Below are positions 51,301 to 59,148 of a stretch of DNA of 64,000 bases, piece after piece. Origin of the DNA: Olsenella sp. An290 (lineage in GTDB: Bacteria; Actinomycetota; Coriobacteriia; Coriobacteriales; Atopobiaceae); NCBI RefSeq assembly GCF_002159535.1, contig NZ_NFIU01000001.1:186001-250000 (forward strand). Reading direction: 5' to 3'. The position numbers and the translations under genes are program-made. The notes beneath the pieces were generated by a model. It was not told the origin of the DNA. It searched no databases and was given only the letters and a program-made list of their open reading frames with translations. Each line of letters begins with the position of its first letter. Within the stretch, counting starts at the first letter, position 1.

Positions 51301-52804
51301 CGTGAGCTTTGGCTGCGGCCACGACGCCTACCTCTCGGACGAGATCGTCCGTCTCATGCACGAGGTGGGGGAGAAGGCCCCGCTGATCCTCAAGCTGGAC
51401 GAGTCCGACGCCACGGGCCCGCTTGGCATCCGCGTGCGCTCGTTCGTGGAGACGGTGCGCGAGCGCCGGGCGGCGGCGCGGGCGGCCGGCGGCGCGGCGG
51501 ACCCGCGCCCGCTCTCGGACCCCTATCCAGTTAAGTTTGAGCGCGGGGACGAGAAGGTCTATGAGGTGATCGTCCCCAACACCAGCCACGCGTTCTCGCG
51601 CCTCATGGCGGCCGTGGTGAGCCGCCAGGGCCTGCGCGCCGTGCCGCTGGAGATCGGGCGCGAGGAGGCCATCCGCCTCGGCAAGCGCTACGTGCACAAC
51701 GACATCTGCTTCCCTGCGCAGATCGTGATCGGCGAGATCCTGGCCGAGCTCGAGCGCGGCGGGCACGACCCTGACCGCACCGCGGTCATGATGGCCAAGT
51801 ACGTGGGCGACTGCCGTCTCACGCACTATGGCGCGCTGCTGCGCAAGGCGCTCGACGACGCGGGCTACCCGCAGGTCCCCATCATCACCAACGACGGCGC
51901 GGACTCCCATGACCTGCACCCGGGCTTTCGGCTGGGGGTTCCTGCCTCCACGAACTTCGTCCTCGGCATTGCCATGGTGGACGTCTACGAGGCGCTGCTG
52001 CGCAAGGTGCGCCCGTACGAGACCGAGCCGGGCGCCGCGGACGCCGCCTTCGAGCGGGCCATGGACGGGCTCATCGAGGGCATCTCTGCGCACGGCGCCC
52101 GTGGCGCGCTCGACGCCTTCCCGCGGGGCCTCGAGGCGCTCTCGGCAGTGCCGCACGACCGCTCCCACCTGCGGCCGCGCGTTCTTATCGTCGGCGAGTA
52201 CCTGCTCAACTTCCACCCCGGGGCCAACCACGAGATCGAGCGCTACCTCGAGGCCAACGGCCTGGAGGTCGTGGAGGCGCGCATGGCCGACGTCATCCGC
52301 AAGAGCTACTCCTACAAGCACGCGCAGGCCCGCGAGTACCATGTGGACATCCCCGGGCGCGAGCGCGCCTGGAACGCGCTGGCGGACCGGATCTTCTCGA
52401 CCGCCCTTGCCCTGGTCGACCGCGTGGCGCGGGACTTTCCGCTCTACGAGCGCCCCGCGAGCATGGCCCAGCTGGCCGAGAAGAGCGACCCGATCATCCC
52501 GCACACCTTCGACGCGGGCGAGGGCATCCTCATCCCGGCGGAGATTCTGGAGCAGGCCGCGCGCGGCGTGCGCAACTTCGTGATCCTGCAGCCCTTTGGG
52601 TGCCTGCCCAACCACGTGGTGGGCCGCGGCATCATCAAGCGTGTGAAGGAGCTCTACCCGGACGCGCAGGTGCTGCCGCTGGACTACGACCCGGACGTGA
52701 GCCAGGCCAACATCGAGAACCGCCTGCAGATGCTCGTCATGGACGCGCGCCCGGACGTCCCGGCGGACGAGGCCGCGGGCGCGGCGCCTAAGGGGGAGCG
52801 GTGA
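48368..52804 (+). CDS. Giant acyl-CoA dehydratase activase (BcrA/BadF/HgdC-type ATPase, duplicated, with DUF2229 regions)
   Basis: 1478 residues. Two ASKHA ATPase domains in tandem: VGIDIGSTTVKVVAL ... LGGQDAKII ... CAGGTGAFLDEIA, then YLGIDSGSTTTKFAL ... DIGGQDMKAIW ... CSSGCGSFLETFA. A Cys-rich segment CPFCQNHCSRTRIVF ... RCPRGE and DUF2229/HgdB-like regions follow. Small activases (HgdC) use ATP to push an electron into 2-hydroxyacyl-CoA dehydratases; these giant fusions are common in anaerobes but poorly characterised. No separate dehydratase gene is nearby. ATG at 48368; the GTG six bases earlier is an alternative. The stop overlaps the tetR start. Confidence 0.85.
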   Translation: MAEARRTLSVGIDIGSTTVKVVALADDGATVFSRYVRHGARQARTVASVLTELGQAFPGAVFRAALTGSGASTLADALDLPYVQEVVANSIAVRALFPEARTAIELGGQDAKIIFFEPDPRTGELTVSNMRMNGSCAGGTGAFLDEIASLLKVAPEGYDALAAAGTTVYDISGRCGVYAKTDIQPLINQGVSREDIALSSLHAVAKQTIGGLAQGLDVVAPVVFEGGPLTFDPTLVRVFSERLGLAPDEAIVPEHAETIMARGTALAVGQLFADRPADLDVPRAVAVLQELDGRPAEREAPAPPFFSSAEERWDFERRHAAPEDPTPAAPVDGRLQVYLGIDSGSTTTKFALVDATGALVDSFYASNEGAPLDVAARALRELARRHRAAGHELEVLGVGTTGYGELMFAKAFGADHHVVETVAHARAVRDLVPDATFVLDIGGQDMKAIWLDNGVITNVVVNEACSSGCGSFLETFARTLGIPVEGIAEAAFRSSAPAHLGSRCTVFMTSSIVTEQRNGKSPDDIMAGLCRSIIENVFTKVVRVPSMDALGEKIVVQGGTFLNDAVLRAFEQRVGRPVTRSPHAGLMGAIGVAQLVRERAEEGMRATGCRPRTAFVGFDALREFSYETETGLTCPFCQNHCSRTRIVFSSGESFVTGNRCPRGEVVGDPRDEGVRAQERKVRERTARVPNLFAERERLLFREYPVEPVRDLGDKAPVIGLPRVLALWEWAPFWTTLVRAVGYRAHLSRRSTRAIYERGLPAVTSDTVCFPAKLVHGHLRDLADAGVDRILMPSITTVPSDNAAPTSQSMCAVVKGYPLVVRNSDNPERRWGIPFDAPLFHWYSKKDREGQLMDWLRAWAGVTRVQARSAIRQAAAAQRAFREELERRGREVLEQVGRDGGYAVALASRPYQNDALVNHDLPGLFVRMGVPVLTADAVPGVHDVDLSASRIDVVNNFHERMLGSAVIAARDPRLEYVQLVSFGCGHDAYLSDEIVRLMHEVGEKAPLILKLDESDATGPLGIRVRSFVETVRERRAAARAAGGAADPRPLSDPYPVKFERGDEKVYEVIVPNTSHAFSRLMAAVVSRQGLRAVPLEIGREEAIRLGKRYVHNDICFPAQIVIGEILAELERGGHDPDRTAVMMAKYVGDCRLTHYGALLRKALDDAGYPQVPIITNDGADSHDLHPGFRLGVPASTNFVLGIAMVDVYEALLRKVRPYETEPGAADAAFERAMDGLIEGISAHGARGALDAFPRGLEALSAVPHDRSHLRPRVLIVGEYLLNFHPGANHEIERYLEANGLEVVEARMADVIRKSYSYKHAQAREYHVDIPGRERAWNALADRIFSTALALVDRVARDFPLYERPASMAQLAEKSDPIIPHTFDAGEGILIPAEILEQAARGVRNFVILQPFGCLPNHVVGRGIIKRVKELYPDAQVLPLDYDPDVSQANIENRLQMLVMDARPDVPADEAAGAAPKGER

Positions 52805-53403
52805 GCGCACGCACGGCCGAGCGTATGAAGGCGAGGCTCGCGGACGCCCTCTGGGACTGTCTTGCCGAGCTTCCGGTGGGGGAGATCTCCGTGGGCGACG
52901 TCATCGAGGCGGCCGGCGTGAGCAGGGGCTCGTTCTACTACCACTTTGACGACCTCGACGAGCTCCTTGCCTGGGCCATCCGACAGGAGGTCATGAACTC
53001 GGACCGCAAGGGCCACTCCTTCGCCCTCCTCCTCGCGCGCGCGGAGCCCTCCGGGAACGCGCTTGTGCAGCGCGCCATCGCGCGCGTGTGCCTGCTGCTG
53101 GACAAGGGTGGAATGAGCCCCGTCTTTGACGTGGCGCTCGACGCGATGCGCGAGGTCTGGGTTGCCGTGCTGGAGCCCGAGGGCGGGCGGCTTCCCGACG
53201 GGGTCGTCGCCCAGCTCGAGTATGCGGTGGGCGGAAGCGTGGGGATGCTCGCGCGCGCCAGCCGCTCGACCGAGGCCAAGCTGCGCGCGTCCTCCGCGTT
53301 CATCCGGGCCTGCAACCGGACCCTCGTGGAGCGCATCGCCGACGAGCTTGGTGTGAGCGCGGCCGAGCTGGTCGCGCGCCTCGAGCACGTCGGCGGCGCA
53401 TAG
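52801..53403 (+). CDS. TetR family regulator coupled to the activase
   Basis: 200 residues: helix-turn-helix ISVGDVIEAAGVSRGSFYYHFDDLDELLAWAI near the N-terminus and a helical ligand domain. The GTG start overlaps the activase stop (GTGA), so both proteins are made from one message. The likely site is the palindrome at 48290-48312. Ligand unknown. Confidence 0.85.
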   Translation: MSARTAERMKARLADALWDCLAELPVGEISVGDVIEAAGVSRGSFYYHFDDLDELLAWAIRQEVMNSDRKGHSFALLLARAEPSGNALVQRAIARVCLLLDKGGMSPVFDVALDAMREVWVAVLEPEGGRLPDGVVAQLEYAVGGSVGMLARASRSTEAKLRASSAFIRACNRTLVERIADELGVSAAELVARLEHVGGA

Positions 53404-53439
53404 CGCGGGCGGCAGCCGGCGGGCGCGCGTCGGGCGGTG

Positions 53440-53453
53440 GTTCTTCTCGCCCG
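53440..53453. repeat. GTTCTTCTCGCCCG intergenic word
   Basis: 37 bases after the tetR stop; identical to the words at 10557 and 42808. Confidence 0.6.
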
Positions 53454-53523
53454 CGGGCGCGCGGGCCGTTCGTCACGTCGTCTCCGGTGCCGCTGTCCCG
53501 CCCTGCCGCCCGGTGCCCCGACG

Positions 53524-53943
53524 GGTTACGTACACTCCGGCCGGTTACGTACAGGAAAAGGCGTCCTTCTCGATAGGGTGTTTTGCATTTCTGCAGGTAG
53601 ATGACGTACGGCCGAGTGTACGTATCCAGCCAAAGTGTACGTAACCGGAAAACGTGTACGTAACCGAGTGGGGATGTATGTATCCGGGAGGACGATTGCC
53701 GGGCCGGGACCAGGATCAGCCGAGAAGGACTTTCATGTCGTCAATCGGCCTCGTCCCTCATCTGGTTGCGTACATTTCCGACGGTTACGCACACTCCGGA
53801 CGGTTACGTACACGCTTTCTGGTTACGTACACCCAACAGCAACCCGTCTACCTGCTGGAATGCAAGATGTCGCTCCGATGAGGGTGCTTTTTCGTGTACG
53901 TAACCGCTCAGAGTGTACGTAACCACCCGGAGTGTGCGTAACC
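53524..53943. repeat. Array of thirteen GGTTACGTACAC 12-mers forming two large palindromes
   Basis: Forward copies start at 53524, 53543; inverted copies at 53616, 53635, 53654, 53674; forward at 53764, 53783, 53802, 53821; inverted at 53894, 53913, 53932. Spacing inside each run is 19 bp (once 20). Seven copies are exact; the rest differ by one to three bases. Each forward-inverted pair of runs encloses a loop of about 60 nt; the two loops share TTGCAT and GCAGGTAGA words in opposite orientation. The surrounding gap 53404-54032 contains no convincing gene. Confidence 0.85.
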
Positions 53944-54032
53944 GCGGGGAAGGGGCGGCCTCCGGCCCCGGACCTCCGGCCCCCTGGCCCTCGGCCCGCG
54001 GCACCGGGTCCTTCTCGCCTGACGCGCGGCTG

Positions 54033-55238
54033 CTAGCTGCGGGCGGAGTCCTCGGGCGTGATCGTCATGGACTGGAAGCGGTTGGCCATGTAGTCGTTGC
54101 CGTAGTGCTCGGCGTAGAACTCCTCTACCGGGGAGCTCGGCGGCAGGCCGCACTCGCGCTGGTACCAGCACTCGAGGGACTGCAGCGTCATGACGGCGTT
54201 GACCAGCATGAGCGTGGCGCAGAGCGCGGTCACCGAGTAGCGCGCCTGCCAGGGGATGAGGTTGATGAGCTTGAGCAGCCACGGCAGGCAGAACTTGATC
54301 CAGACAAAGCCCAGCACGCCCCACATGCACATGAAGAGCGTGCTCGTGCGACCGCCCATGAGCGCGGCCACCGGGTCCGGGAAGAGGCCGAGGATCGTGG
54401 AGCCCGAGTAGTCCCAGGCCACGGCGCCAAAGCCCACCTGCATGAACCAGGAGACCGCCGCCTCGAAGAGCCCGCCGATCACGGCGGACACGAGGAAGAT
54501 CACGACCGGGTTGGCCCGGTAGAAGCGGTTGAGCGCCACCGTCATGAGCACGGCGCCCACACCGTAGATGGGCGAGAAGGGCCCGTAGAGGAGCCCCGCG
54601 CGGTCCTGGTAGACGCCCGGGTCCACCACGACCATGTGCCAGATGACCTCCAGGACGAGCCCCAGCACGCTGCAGACCACGAAGACCCAGAACAGGTTGA
54701 AGAAGTCCAGCTCGATGAAGCCGCGGTCGCCCTTGGCGCGCCCGAGCGTGCCGTCCTCGGCGTCCTCCTCGAGCTCCATGTCGCGCAGCTTGCGCTGGAG
54801 CCGGCGCTCCGAGATGAGCGTGGGGTCTATGGTGGCGGAGATCACCACGAGGACGAGTAGCCGCACGCCGTCGTAGACGAGGTTCTCGCCAAAGCCGTTG
54901 AGCATGATCTCCAGTAGGAGGTTGGTGATGCCCACGCCGATGAGGCCGTAGGCGATCTGTGCCACGTGCCGGCGGCGGTTCTTGAGCACGAGCACGCCAA
55001 AGAAGACGTAGCCCACCGCGCCGAGGGCGAGGAAGACGACCTGCGCTATGGTGAGTGACATCGTGAGCGTGACGTCGTGGTGCTCGCGGAAGAGGCTGGC
55101 GCCGTACTGGGCGAGCGGCACCGCGATGAGAGCCATTAGCGCGAGCACGGCGACGGCGGTGACGAGGCAGTAGATGCCGTAGAGCTTGAGGGCTATGGAT
55201 ATGCGGCGATTCTCGGCGGGTGCTTCGGGGTTTTCCAT
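54033..55238 (-). CDS. Putative ABC transporter permease, CmpB-like multi-pass membrane protein
   Basis: 401 residues with roughly nine or ten hydrophobic segments. The segment FWVFVVCSVLGLVLEVIWHMVV ... RAGLLYGPFSPIYGVGAVLMTVAL is the hallmark of the ABC_trans_CmpB family (PF06541-type), whose transport role is unproven. An acidic/basic loop (ERRLQRKLRDMELEEDAEDG) links two membrane halves. GAAGGAG precedes the ATG at 55238. It lies 54 bases after the HTH-membrane gene and may be its target. Confidence 0.75.
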   Translation of the reverse strand: MENPEAPAENRRISIALKLYGIYCLVTAVAVLALMALIAVPLAQYGASLFREHHDVTLTMSLTIAQVVFLALGAVGYVFFGVLVLKNRRRHVAQIAYGLIGVGITNLLLEIMLNGFGENLVYDGVRLLVLVVISATIDPTLISERRLQRKLRDMELEEDAEDGTLGRAKGDRGFIELDFFNLFWVFVVCSVLGLVLEVIWHMVVVDPGVYQDRAGLLYGPFSPIYGVGAVLMTVALNRFYRANPVVIFLVSAVIGGLFEAAVSWFMQVGFGAVAWDYSGSTILGLFPDPVAALMGGRTSTLFMCMWGVLGFVWIKFCLPWLLKLINLIPWQARYSVTALCATLMLVNAVMTLQSLECWYQRECGLPPSSPVEEFYAEHYGNDYMANRFQSMTITPEDSARS

Positions 55239-55292
55239 GGGGGCTCCTTCACGGGGCGGCAGTGGGTTCATCGTACCCCGTTTGCGGACGCG

Positions 55293-55922
55293 CTATCCGG
55301 TGAGCGCATCCACGAGCCACATGCCCCCGTAGCCGAAGAACCATCCCGCCGCGGCGCCAATGAGCACCCAGCCTGCGGTGCGCACGACCTTCATCCAGCG
55401 GGGGATGAGCCGCTCGCGCCGGCCGCGCTCGGTGTCGCGGTCAACCGGCTTGCCGTTCCAGAAGGAGATGATCTCCTGATAGGTGACGAGGTCGTGCTCT
55501 TTCTTGATGCGGTCGGCCCACGCGGAGGCAAACATGACGATTCCCCAGAGCACAGCCGCGAGTGCCACGGTGGGGAGCGTCTGCATGACGGAAAGGTCCC
55601 AGACGGTCATCTGGTAGGTCCACCAGACCAGGGCGAGCAGCATGAGCACGATGAATCCCGTCATCGTGTAGCTCAGGTGCTTGAGCAGCTGCATGTCCTT
55701 CTCGACAGCTTCCTTCATGGTGTCCACGTCTCCTCTCACGAGCTCGTCGATGGTCGTGCCAAAGACGCCCGCAAGGAGCAGCAGGCTCTGGACGTCGGGG
55801 TAGGTCTTGTCGTTCTCCCAGGAGCTGATCGTCTGGCGGCTCACGTAGATGCGGCCCGCCAGCTCGTCCTGCGAGAGCTTCAGCTGCGCGCGATGCTCCT
55901 TGATGCGGCTCCCGAGCTCCAT
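55293..55922 (-). CDS. XRE-type helix-turn-helix protein with C-terminal membrane helices
   Basis: 209 residues: HTH_3 domain at about 1-60 (ELGSRIKEHRAQLKLSQDELAGRIYVSRQTISSWENDKTYPD) then hydrophobic segments TMTGFIVLMLLALVWWTY, TVALAAVLWGIVMFASAW and VLIGAAAGWFFGYGGMW. Probably a membrane-tethered regulator. GGAGGGAGG precedes the ATG at 55922. Same strand as the CmpB-like gene, likely an operon. Confidence 0.8.
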   Translation of the reverse strand: MELGSRIKEHRAQLKLSQDELAGRIYVSRQTISSWENDKTYPDVQSLLLLAGVFGTTIDELVRGDVDTMKEAVEKDMQLLKHLSYTMTGFIVLMLLALVWWTYQMTVWDLSVMQTLPTVALAAVLWGIVMFASAWADRIKKEHDLVTYQEIISFWNGKPVDRDTERGRRERLIPRWMKVVRTAGWVLIGAAAGWFFGYGGMWLVDALTG

Positions 55923-56033
55923 GTCTGCCTCCCTCCGACTTTGGCGCGACCCCTGTCGAGAAGAACGTGACGGTTCGGGCGGAATCGTACCATCAAAGGT
56001 GGACGACATCGCGGCGCGGGCGGCGGCCCGGGG

Positions 56034-56053
56034 CTGTCAAAAGGTCTTGACAG
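56034..56053. promoter_or_regulatory. CTGTCAA palindrome upstream of the HTH-membrane gene
   Basis: CTGTCAA-AAGGTC-TTGACAG, a perfect 7-bp inverted repeat about 110 bases upstream of 55922. Possible operator. The rest of the 350-bp gap 55923-56272 has copies of the CGAGAAG word at 55957 and 56260 and nothing else I can support. Confidence 0.4.
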
Positions 56054-56272
56054 TGGCGCTGAGCTGGGGTTCTTGAGAATGAAACCCGTTCGGCGAGGCG
56101 CCTGGGACACCTCCCGATTTCTCGGACGTCGGTGTCGGCCCGCTCGAGGGCGCATGCTGCGTCCGCGAGAATCTGCGCGCTCCTGTCTCGCCGCTGCGAA
56201 GGTTCCAGGCTCGTGGCCGCCACCCATGAGGATGGCGCCAAGTGTAGCGGGGCGCAGGGCGAGAAGAGCCTC

Positions 56273-57451
56273 CTACTGGAAGAGTGGCACCCTTCCCAGC
56301 AGAAAGTCCTCTACGGGAAACTCGTCTGAGCCGACAACGAGCGCGTAGGTCCCCGGATACCTCTGAACGAACTCACCAAGTCCCTTGAGGCTCTTGACGC
56401 GCCCGCTCTTCACCTCGATGGCGGTCCTTTTTCTGCCTTGCGTCACAACGAAGTCCACCTCGGCCGATCCCTCTCTCCACCAGTTGACCGAGAAATGCTC
56501 GGTCTTCGACCGGGCGAGGAGGTAGGTGCCGACCGCGGTCTCCACGAGGTGGCCGCGGCGGTCGCCGTCCTCGAGCAGCCTCGCTCGACTCTCTCCCGAG
56601 GAGACCACCATAAGAGATGTGTCGTGCACGAGCAGCCTCGGCGAGCTGCCGCGCTCTTTGAGAATCTTCTCGCCATACTTCCTGAGGCCGCTCATAAGTC
56701 CTGCATGCGAGAGAAGCTCCAGATAGCGTGCGATGGTGTCTGTGTTGCCCCGATCGTCGAGCTGGCCCAGAAGCTTGCGATAAGAGATTTCCTGGGCAGA
56801 ATACGTGGCGCCCACCTCAAATAGCGCCCGGAGAAGGGCGGGCTTGCGAACCGTCTCCATCTCGAGGATGTCCTGCGTCAGCGTTGGCTCGATGATGGCA
56901 TCGCGCACATAGGCGCTCCACCGGGGCTCGTCATCGCGGAGCTGCACCGCTCCGGGATATCCGCCAAAATAGAGGTACTCGTCCAGCGTGCAGCCAAAGG
57001 CCTCTCGGCATTCGCCGTAGGACCACTGCGTTGAGGGAATGAGCTCGTAGCGACCCTTGAGGGACTCGGACATGCCCTGCTTGAGGGTGAGCGTAGAGGA
57101 GCCTGTCAGAACCACCTTTACATTGTGCCCGCGTCGCGTGTCCTCATCCCACAGGTGCTTCACTGTTGCAGACCAGTCGGGGACCTTCTGGACCTCATCG
57201 AGCGAGAGGATGGCCTCGCCCTCGTCTGTCGCGACCTCACGAGCGGACTGCCAGACTTCCTCAAGTCTGCGAGACCGTCGGTCCCGTGGCCGATCGAAGG
57301 CGAACTCAACCTGGGGTGCCTCTACGTGAGAGAGAGCCTGGTTTACGGCGGTGCTTTTGCCCGTCTGCCGCGAACCTACCACGATTTGGATGAAGCGTCG
57401 CGGTTCGCCAAGGCGGCCCGCCAACAAGCCCACGCAAGCTCGCTCGTACAT
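56273..57451 (-). CDS. AAA ATPase with DUF4143 domain
   Basis: 392 residues: Walker A VGSRQTGKST near residue 30, Walker B AILSLDEVQK, sensor segment VVLTGSSTLTLKQGMSESLKGR, then a DUF4143 nuclease-fold-like C-terminus (HLVETAVGTYLLARSKTEHFSVNWWREGSAEVDFVV ... TAIEVKSGR). Such proteins are frequent, mobile and of unknown function; some are suspected in toxin or defence roles. Lower G+C codon choice than the neighbours suggests transfer. AAGGGG precedes the ATG. Inverted repeats upstream (57497-57572) may control it. Confidence 0.85.
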   Translation of the reverse strand: MYERACVGLLAGRLGEPRRFIQIVVGSRQTGKSTAVNQALSHVEAPQVEFAFDRPRDRRSRRLEEVWQSAREVATDEGEAILSLDEVQKVPDWSATVKHLWDEDTRRGHNVKVVLTGSSTLTLKQGMSESLKGRYELIPSTQWSYGECREAFGCTLDEYLYFGGYPGAVQLRDDEPRWSAYVRDAIIEPTLTQDILEMETVRKPALLRALFEVGATYSAQEISYRKLLGQLDDRGNTDTIARYLELLSHAGLMSGLRKYGEKILKERGSSPRLLVHDTSLMVVSSGESRARLLEDGDRRGHLVETAVGTYLLARSKTEHFSVNWWREGSAEVDFVVTQGRKRTAIEVKSGRVKSLKGLGEFVQRYPGTYALVVGSDEFPVEDFLLGRVPLFQ

Positions 57452-57496
57452 GAGACCCCCTTTCCAATGTCCCCATTATCTCGATGTATTGAGAAT

Positions 57497-57572
57497 AACC
57501 TATCAATTTCTCGTTATTGTTATTTTGATAGGATAACCTATCAAAATCAAGAAAAGGCAATTTTGATAGGTT
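57497..57572. promoter_or_regulatory. Four TTGATAGG/CCTATCAA operator-like copies upstream of the DUF4143 gene
   Basis: AACCTATCAA (57497-57506), TTTTGATAGG (57523-57532), AACCTATCAAAA (57535-57546) and TTTTGATAGGTT (57561-57572) alternate in orientation; the middle two form a perfect palindrome TTTTGATAGG-ATAA... They lie 46-121 bases upstream of the ATPase start in an AT-rich patch. Confidence 0.6.
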
Positions 57573-57625
57573 ACCTGACGATTGGGCCCTGTTGCTGGTC
57601 GCGAGGAGTTGAGATCGGCATGAGC

Positions 57626-58819
57626 TTAGCGAGGCGCCTTTTTGCGTGAAAGGTGCTCCACCGCCTCGGCGATCTCCTGGTAGCGGGGGTCGTCTCCGGC
57701 GAGGTCGCGCCATTCGGGGGAGGTCACCCGCTCGGCAGTCTGCTGGCGCAGGGTGCGGCGCAGGTCGTCCAGCTGCCGCACCTTGTGCTCGGCCCAGGCC
57801 TCGCCGGCTCGGGCGGGGTCGAGGCGCACGGCCATACGGTCCCAGAGCGGGGAGTCGGACGGGTCCGTGCCCGTCGGGCCGGCCGCCACGGCGTCGACCG
57901 CCCGCGCAAGCGCAGCGAGTGCCTCGTCCTTCTCGCCCGCGCGACGCAGGGTCTCTGCCACCTCAAAGGCAATCGTGGCCGAGAAGAACGGGTTCACCGC
58001 GCCCATGCCGAGCGCCGCAAAGACCGCCTCGGCGGCGTCGCCTGCCGCCCGTGCGAAGGCAGCGTCATCCCGCATGCCCACCTCCTGCACGAGCGACGAG
58101 AGCACGAAGTTCGCCGCGCGCAGGCGCTCCGCCTGCAGGAGGTCGAGCGCATCGTCATCTCGCCCGAGCTTGCGGTAGGCCGAGGCAAGGAGCATCGTCG
58201 GGGCGCCCGCGTCCTGGCGGCGCACGAGCGGCTCCAGGAGCGCAGCAGCCTCCTCGTGCCGCTCTGCCTGAAAGAGCGTCGTGGCCTTCTGCTGCTGTGC
58301 GAGGTAGAGGGTCGCGGGGTCCGTTGCCACCTCGAGCACGCGGTCGAGCAGGGCGAGCGCCTCGTCCGTGAGCGCGCTGGCGTCCGGCAGGGCGTCCGCC
58401 GCACCGTCCTTCTCGCCTGCCGGCGTGAACGGCGTGACCATGCCGGCCGCCCACACCGTGAGGAGCGACGCCAGCATGAGGAGGAGGTTCACGTCCGAGT
58501 AGTGCTCGGCGGCAAGTTCGTGCAGCCGGTCGTGCGCGGCGGCGAGGTCCTTCTCGCCCAGCGCATAAACCTCGGCGTAGAGCGCGGCGGACTCCTCTTG
58601 GGTGAGCTCGTCGCGCCAGTCAAAGAGCTCGTCCAAAGAAAGCGAGAAGTACGCGGCGATGCGCGGCAGGAGGCTCACGTCCGGAAGGCTCTGGCAGAGC
58701 TCCCACTTGCTCACGGCGGCCTTCGAGACGCCCAGGTGGGCGGCCAGCGCCTCCTGCGTGACGCCCTTGCGACGGCGCTCCCGCGCGATGGTGCGCCCGA
58801 TGTTGATGATTTCGCTCAT
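57626..58819 (-). CDS. XRE-type regulator with TPR-like C-terminus
   Basis: 397 residues: HTH at 1-65 (GRTIARERRRKGVTQEALAAHLGVSKAAVSKWELCQSLPDVSLLPRIAAYF), then helical repeats (ALALLDRVLEVATDPATLYLAQQQKATTLFQAERHEEAAALLEPL; AYRKLGRDDDALDLLQ; VAETLRRAGEKDEALAALARAVD). The layout resembles peptide-responsive or stress regulators (PlcR/Rgg-like), but the signal is unknown. GAGAGG precedes the ATG at 58819. The DNA contains three CTTCTCGCC words encoding GEKD. Confidence 0.8.
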   Translation of the reverse strand: MSEIINIGRTIARERRRKGVTQEALAAHLGVSKAAVSKWELCQSLPDVSLLPRIAAYFSLSLDELFDWRDELTQEESAALYAEVYALGEKDLAAAHDRLHELAAEHYSDVNLLLMLASLLTVWAAGMVTPFTPAGEKDGAADALPDASALTDEALALLDRVLEVATDPATLYLAQQQKATTLFQAERHEEAAALLEPLVRRQDAGAPTMLLASAYRKLGRDDDALDLLQAERLRAANFVLSSLVQEVGMRDDAAFARAAGDAAEAVFAALGMGAVNPFFSATIAFEVAETLRRAGEKDEALAALARAVDAVAAGPTGTDPSDSPLWDRMAVRLDPARAGEAWAEHKVRQLDDLRRTLRQQTAERVTSPEWRDLAGDDPRYQEIAEAVEHLSRKKAPR

Positions 58820-58988
58820 GATGTTCCTCTCGACGAGACGGACGGGCGGCGGCCGGCTGCCGTCTCCAGTATGCGGTCGAGCGGGAGTGGAATCAAAGGA
58901 GCGCTGGTTGACGTTTTGCACGCGGGGTCAACGGCCGCTCGACGCGAGGGCTCAAAAAAGACGGCCCAAACGGAATCGGCTGTGCTAG

Positions 58989-59137
58989 AAACCCCGGCAA
59001 GACAGCAAGCGCCCGATTTCCTTTTGGAGCGCATCAAGCACAACAGCAATCAAAGACCACATCAGTAGCCCGCCGGGGTTTATCCATTGTGTAGTAGGCC
59101 TGCGTTACACAAACGCGGGCCTACTTTTTTTGTGTAA
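58989..59137 (+). promoter_or_regulatory. Riboswitch-like structured leader with attenuator
   Basis: A long-range perfect stem AAACCCCGGC (58989-58998) / GCCGGGGTTT (59072-59081) encloses about 70 nt including GCGC/GCGC pairing. It is followed by a terminator GTAGGCC.GCGTT / AACGC.GGCCTAC (59094-59124) and T7 (59125-59131), 18 bases before the start of the next gene. TTACACAA in the terminator loop (59105-59112) can pair with TTGTGTA (59087-59093) or TTGTGTAA next to the ribosome site (59130-59137). No known riboswitch class was recognised. The gap 58820-59148 holds no other feature. Confidence 0.5.
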
Positions 59138-59148
59138 GGAGGAAGAAC

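Noticed and set aside
53524-53943. CRISPR array
   Set aside because: Repeats are 12 nt with 7-nt spacers, occur in both orientations and have no cas genes nearby.
53524-53943. Replication origin or plasmid iterons
   Set aside because: The regular spacing suggested iterons, but there is no replication initiator, partition gene or DnaA-box cluster, and flanking genes are chromosomal in character.
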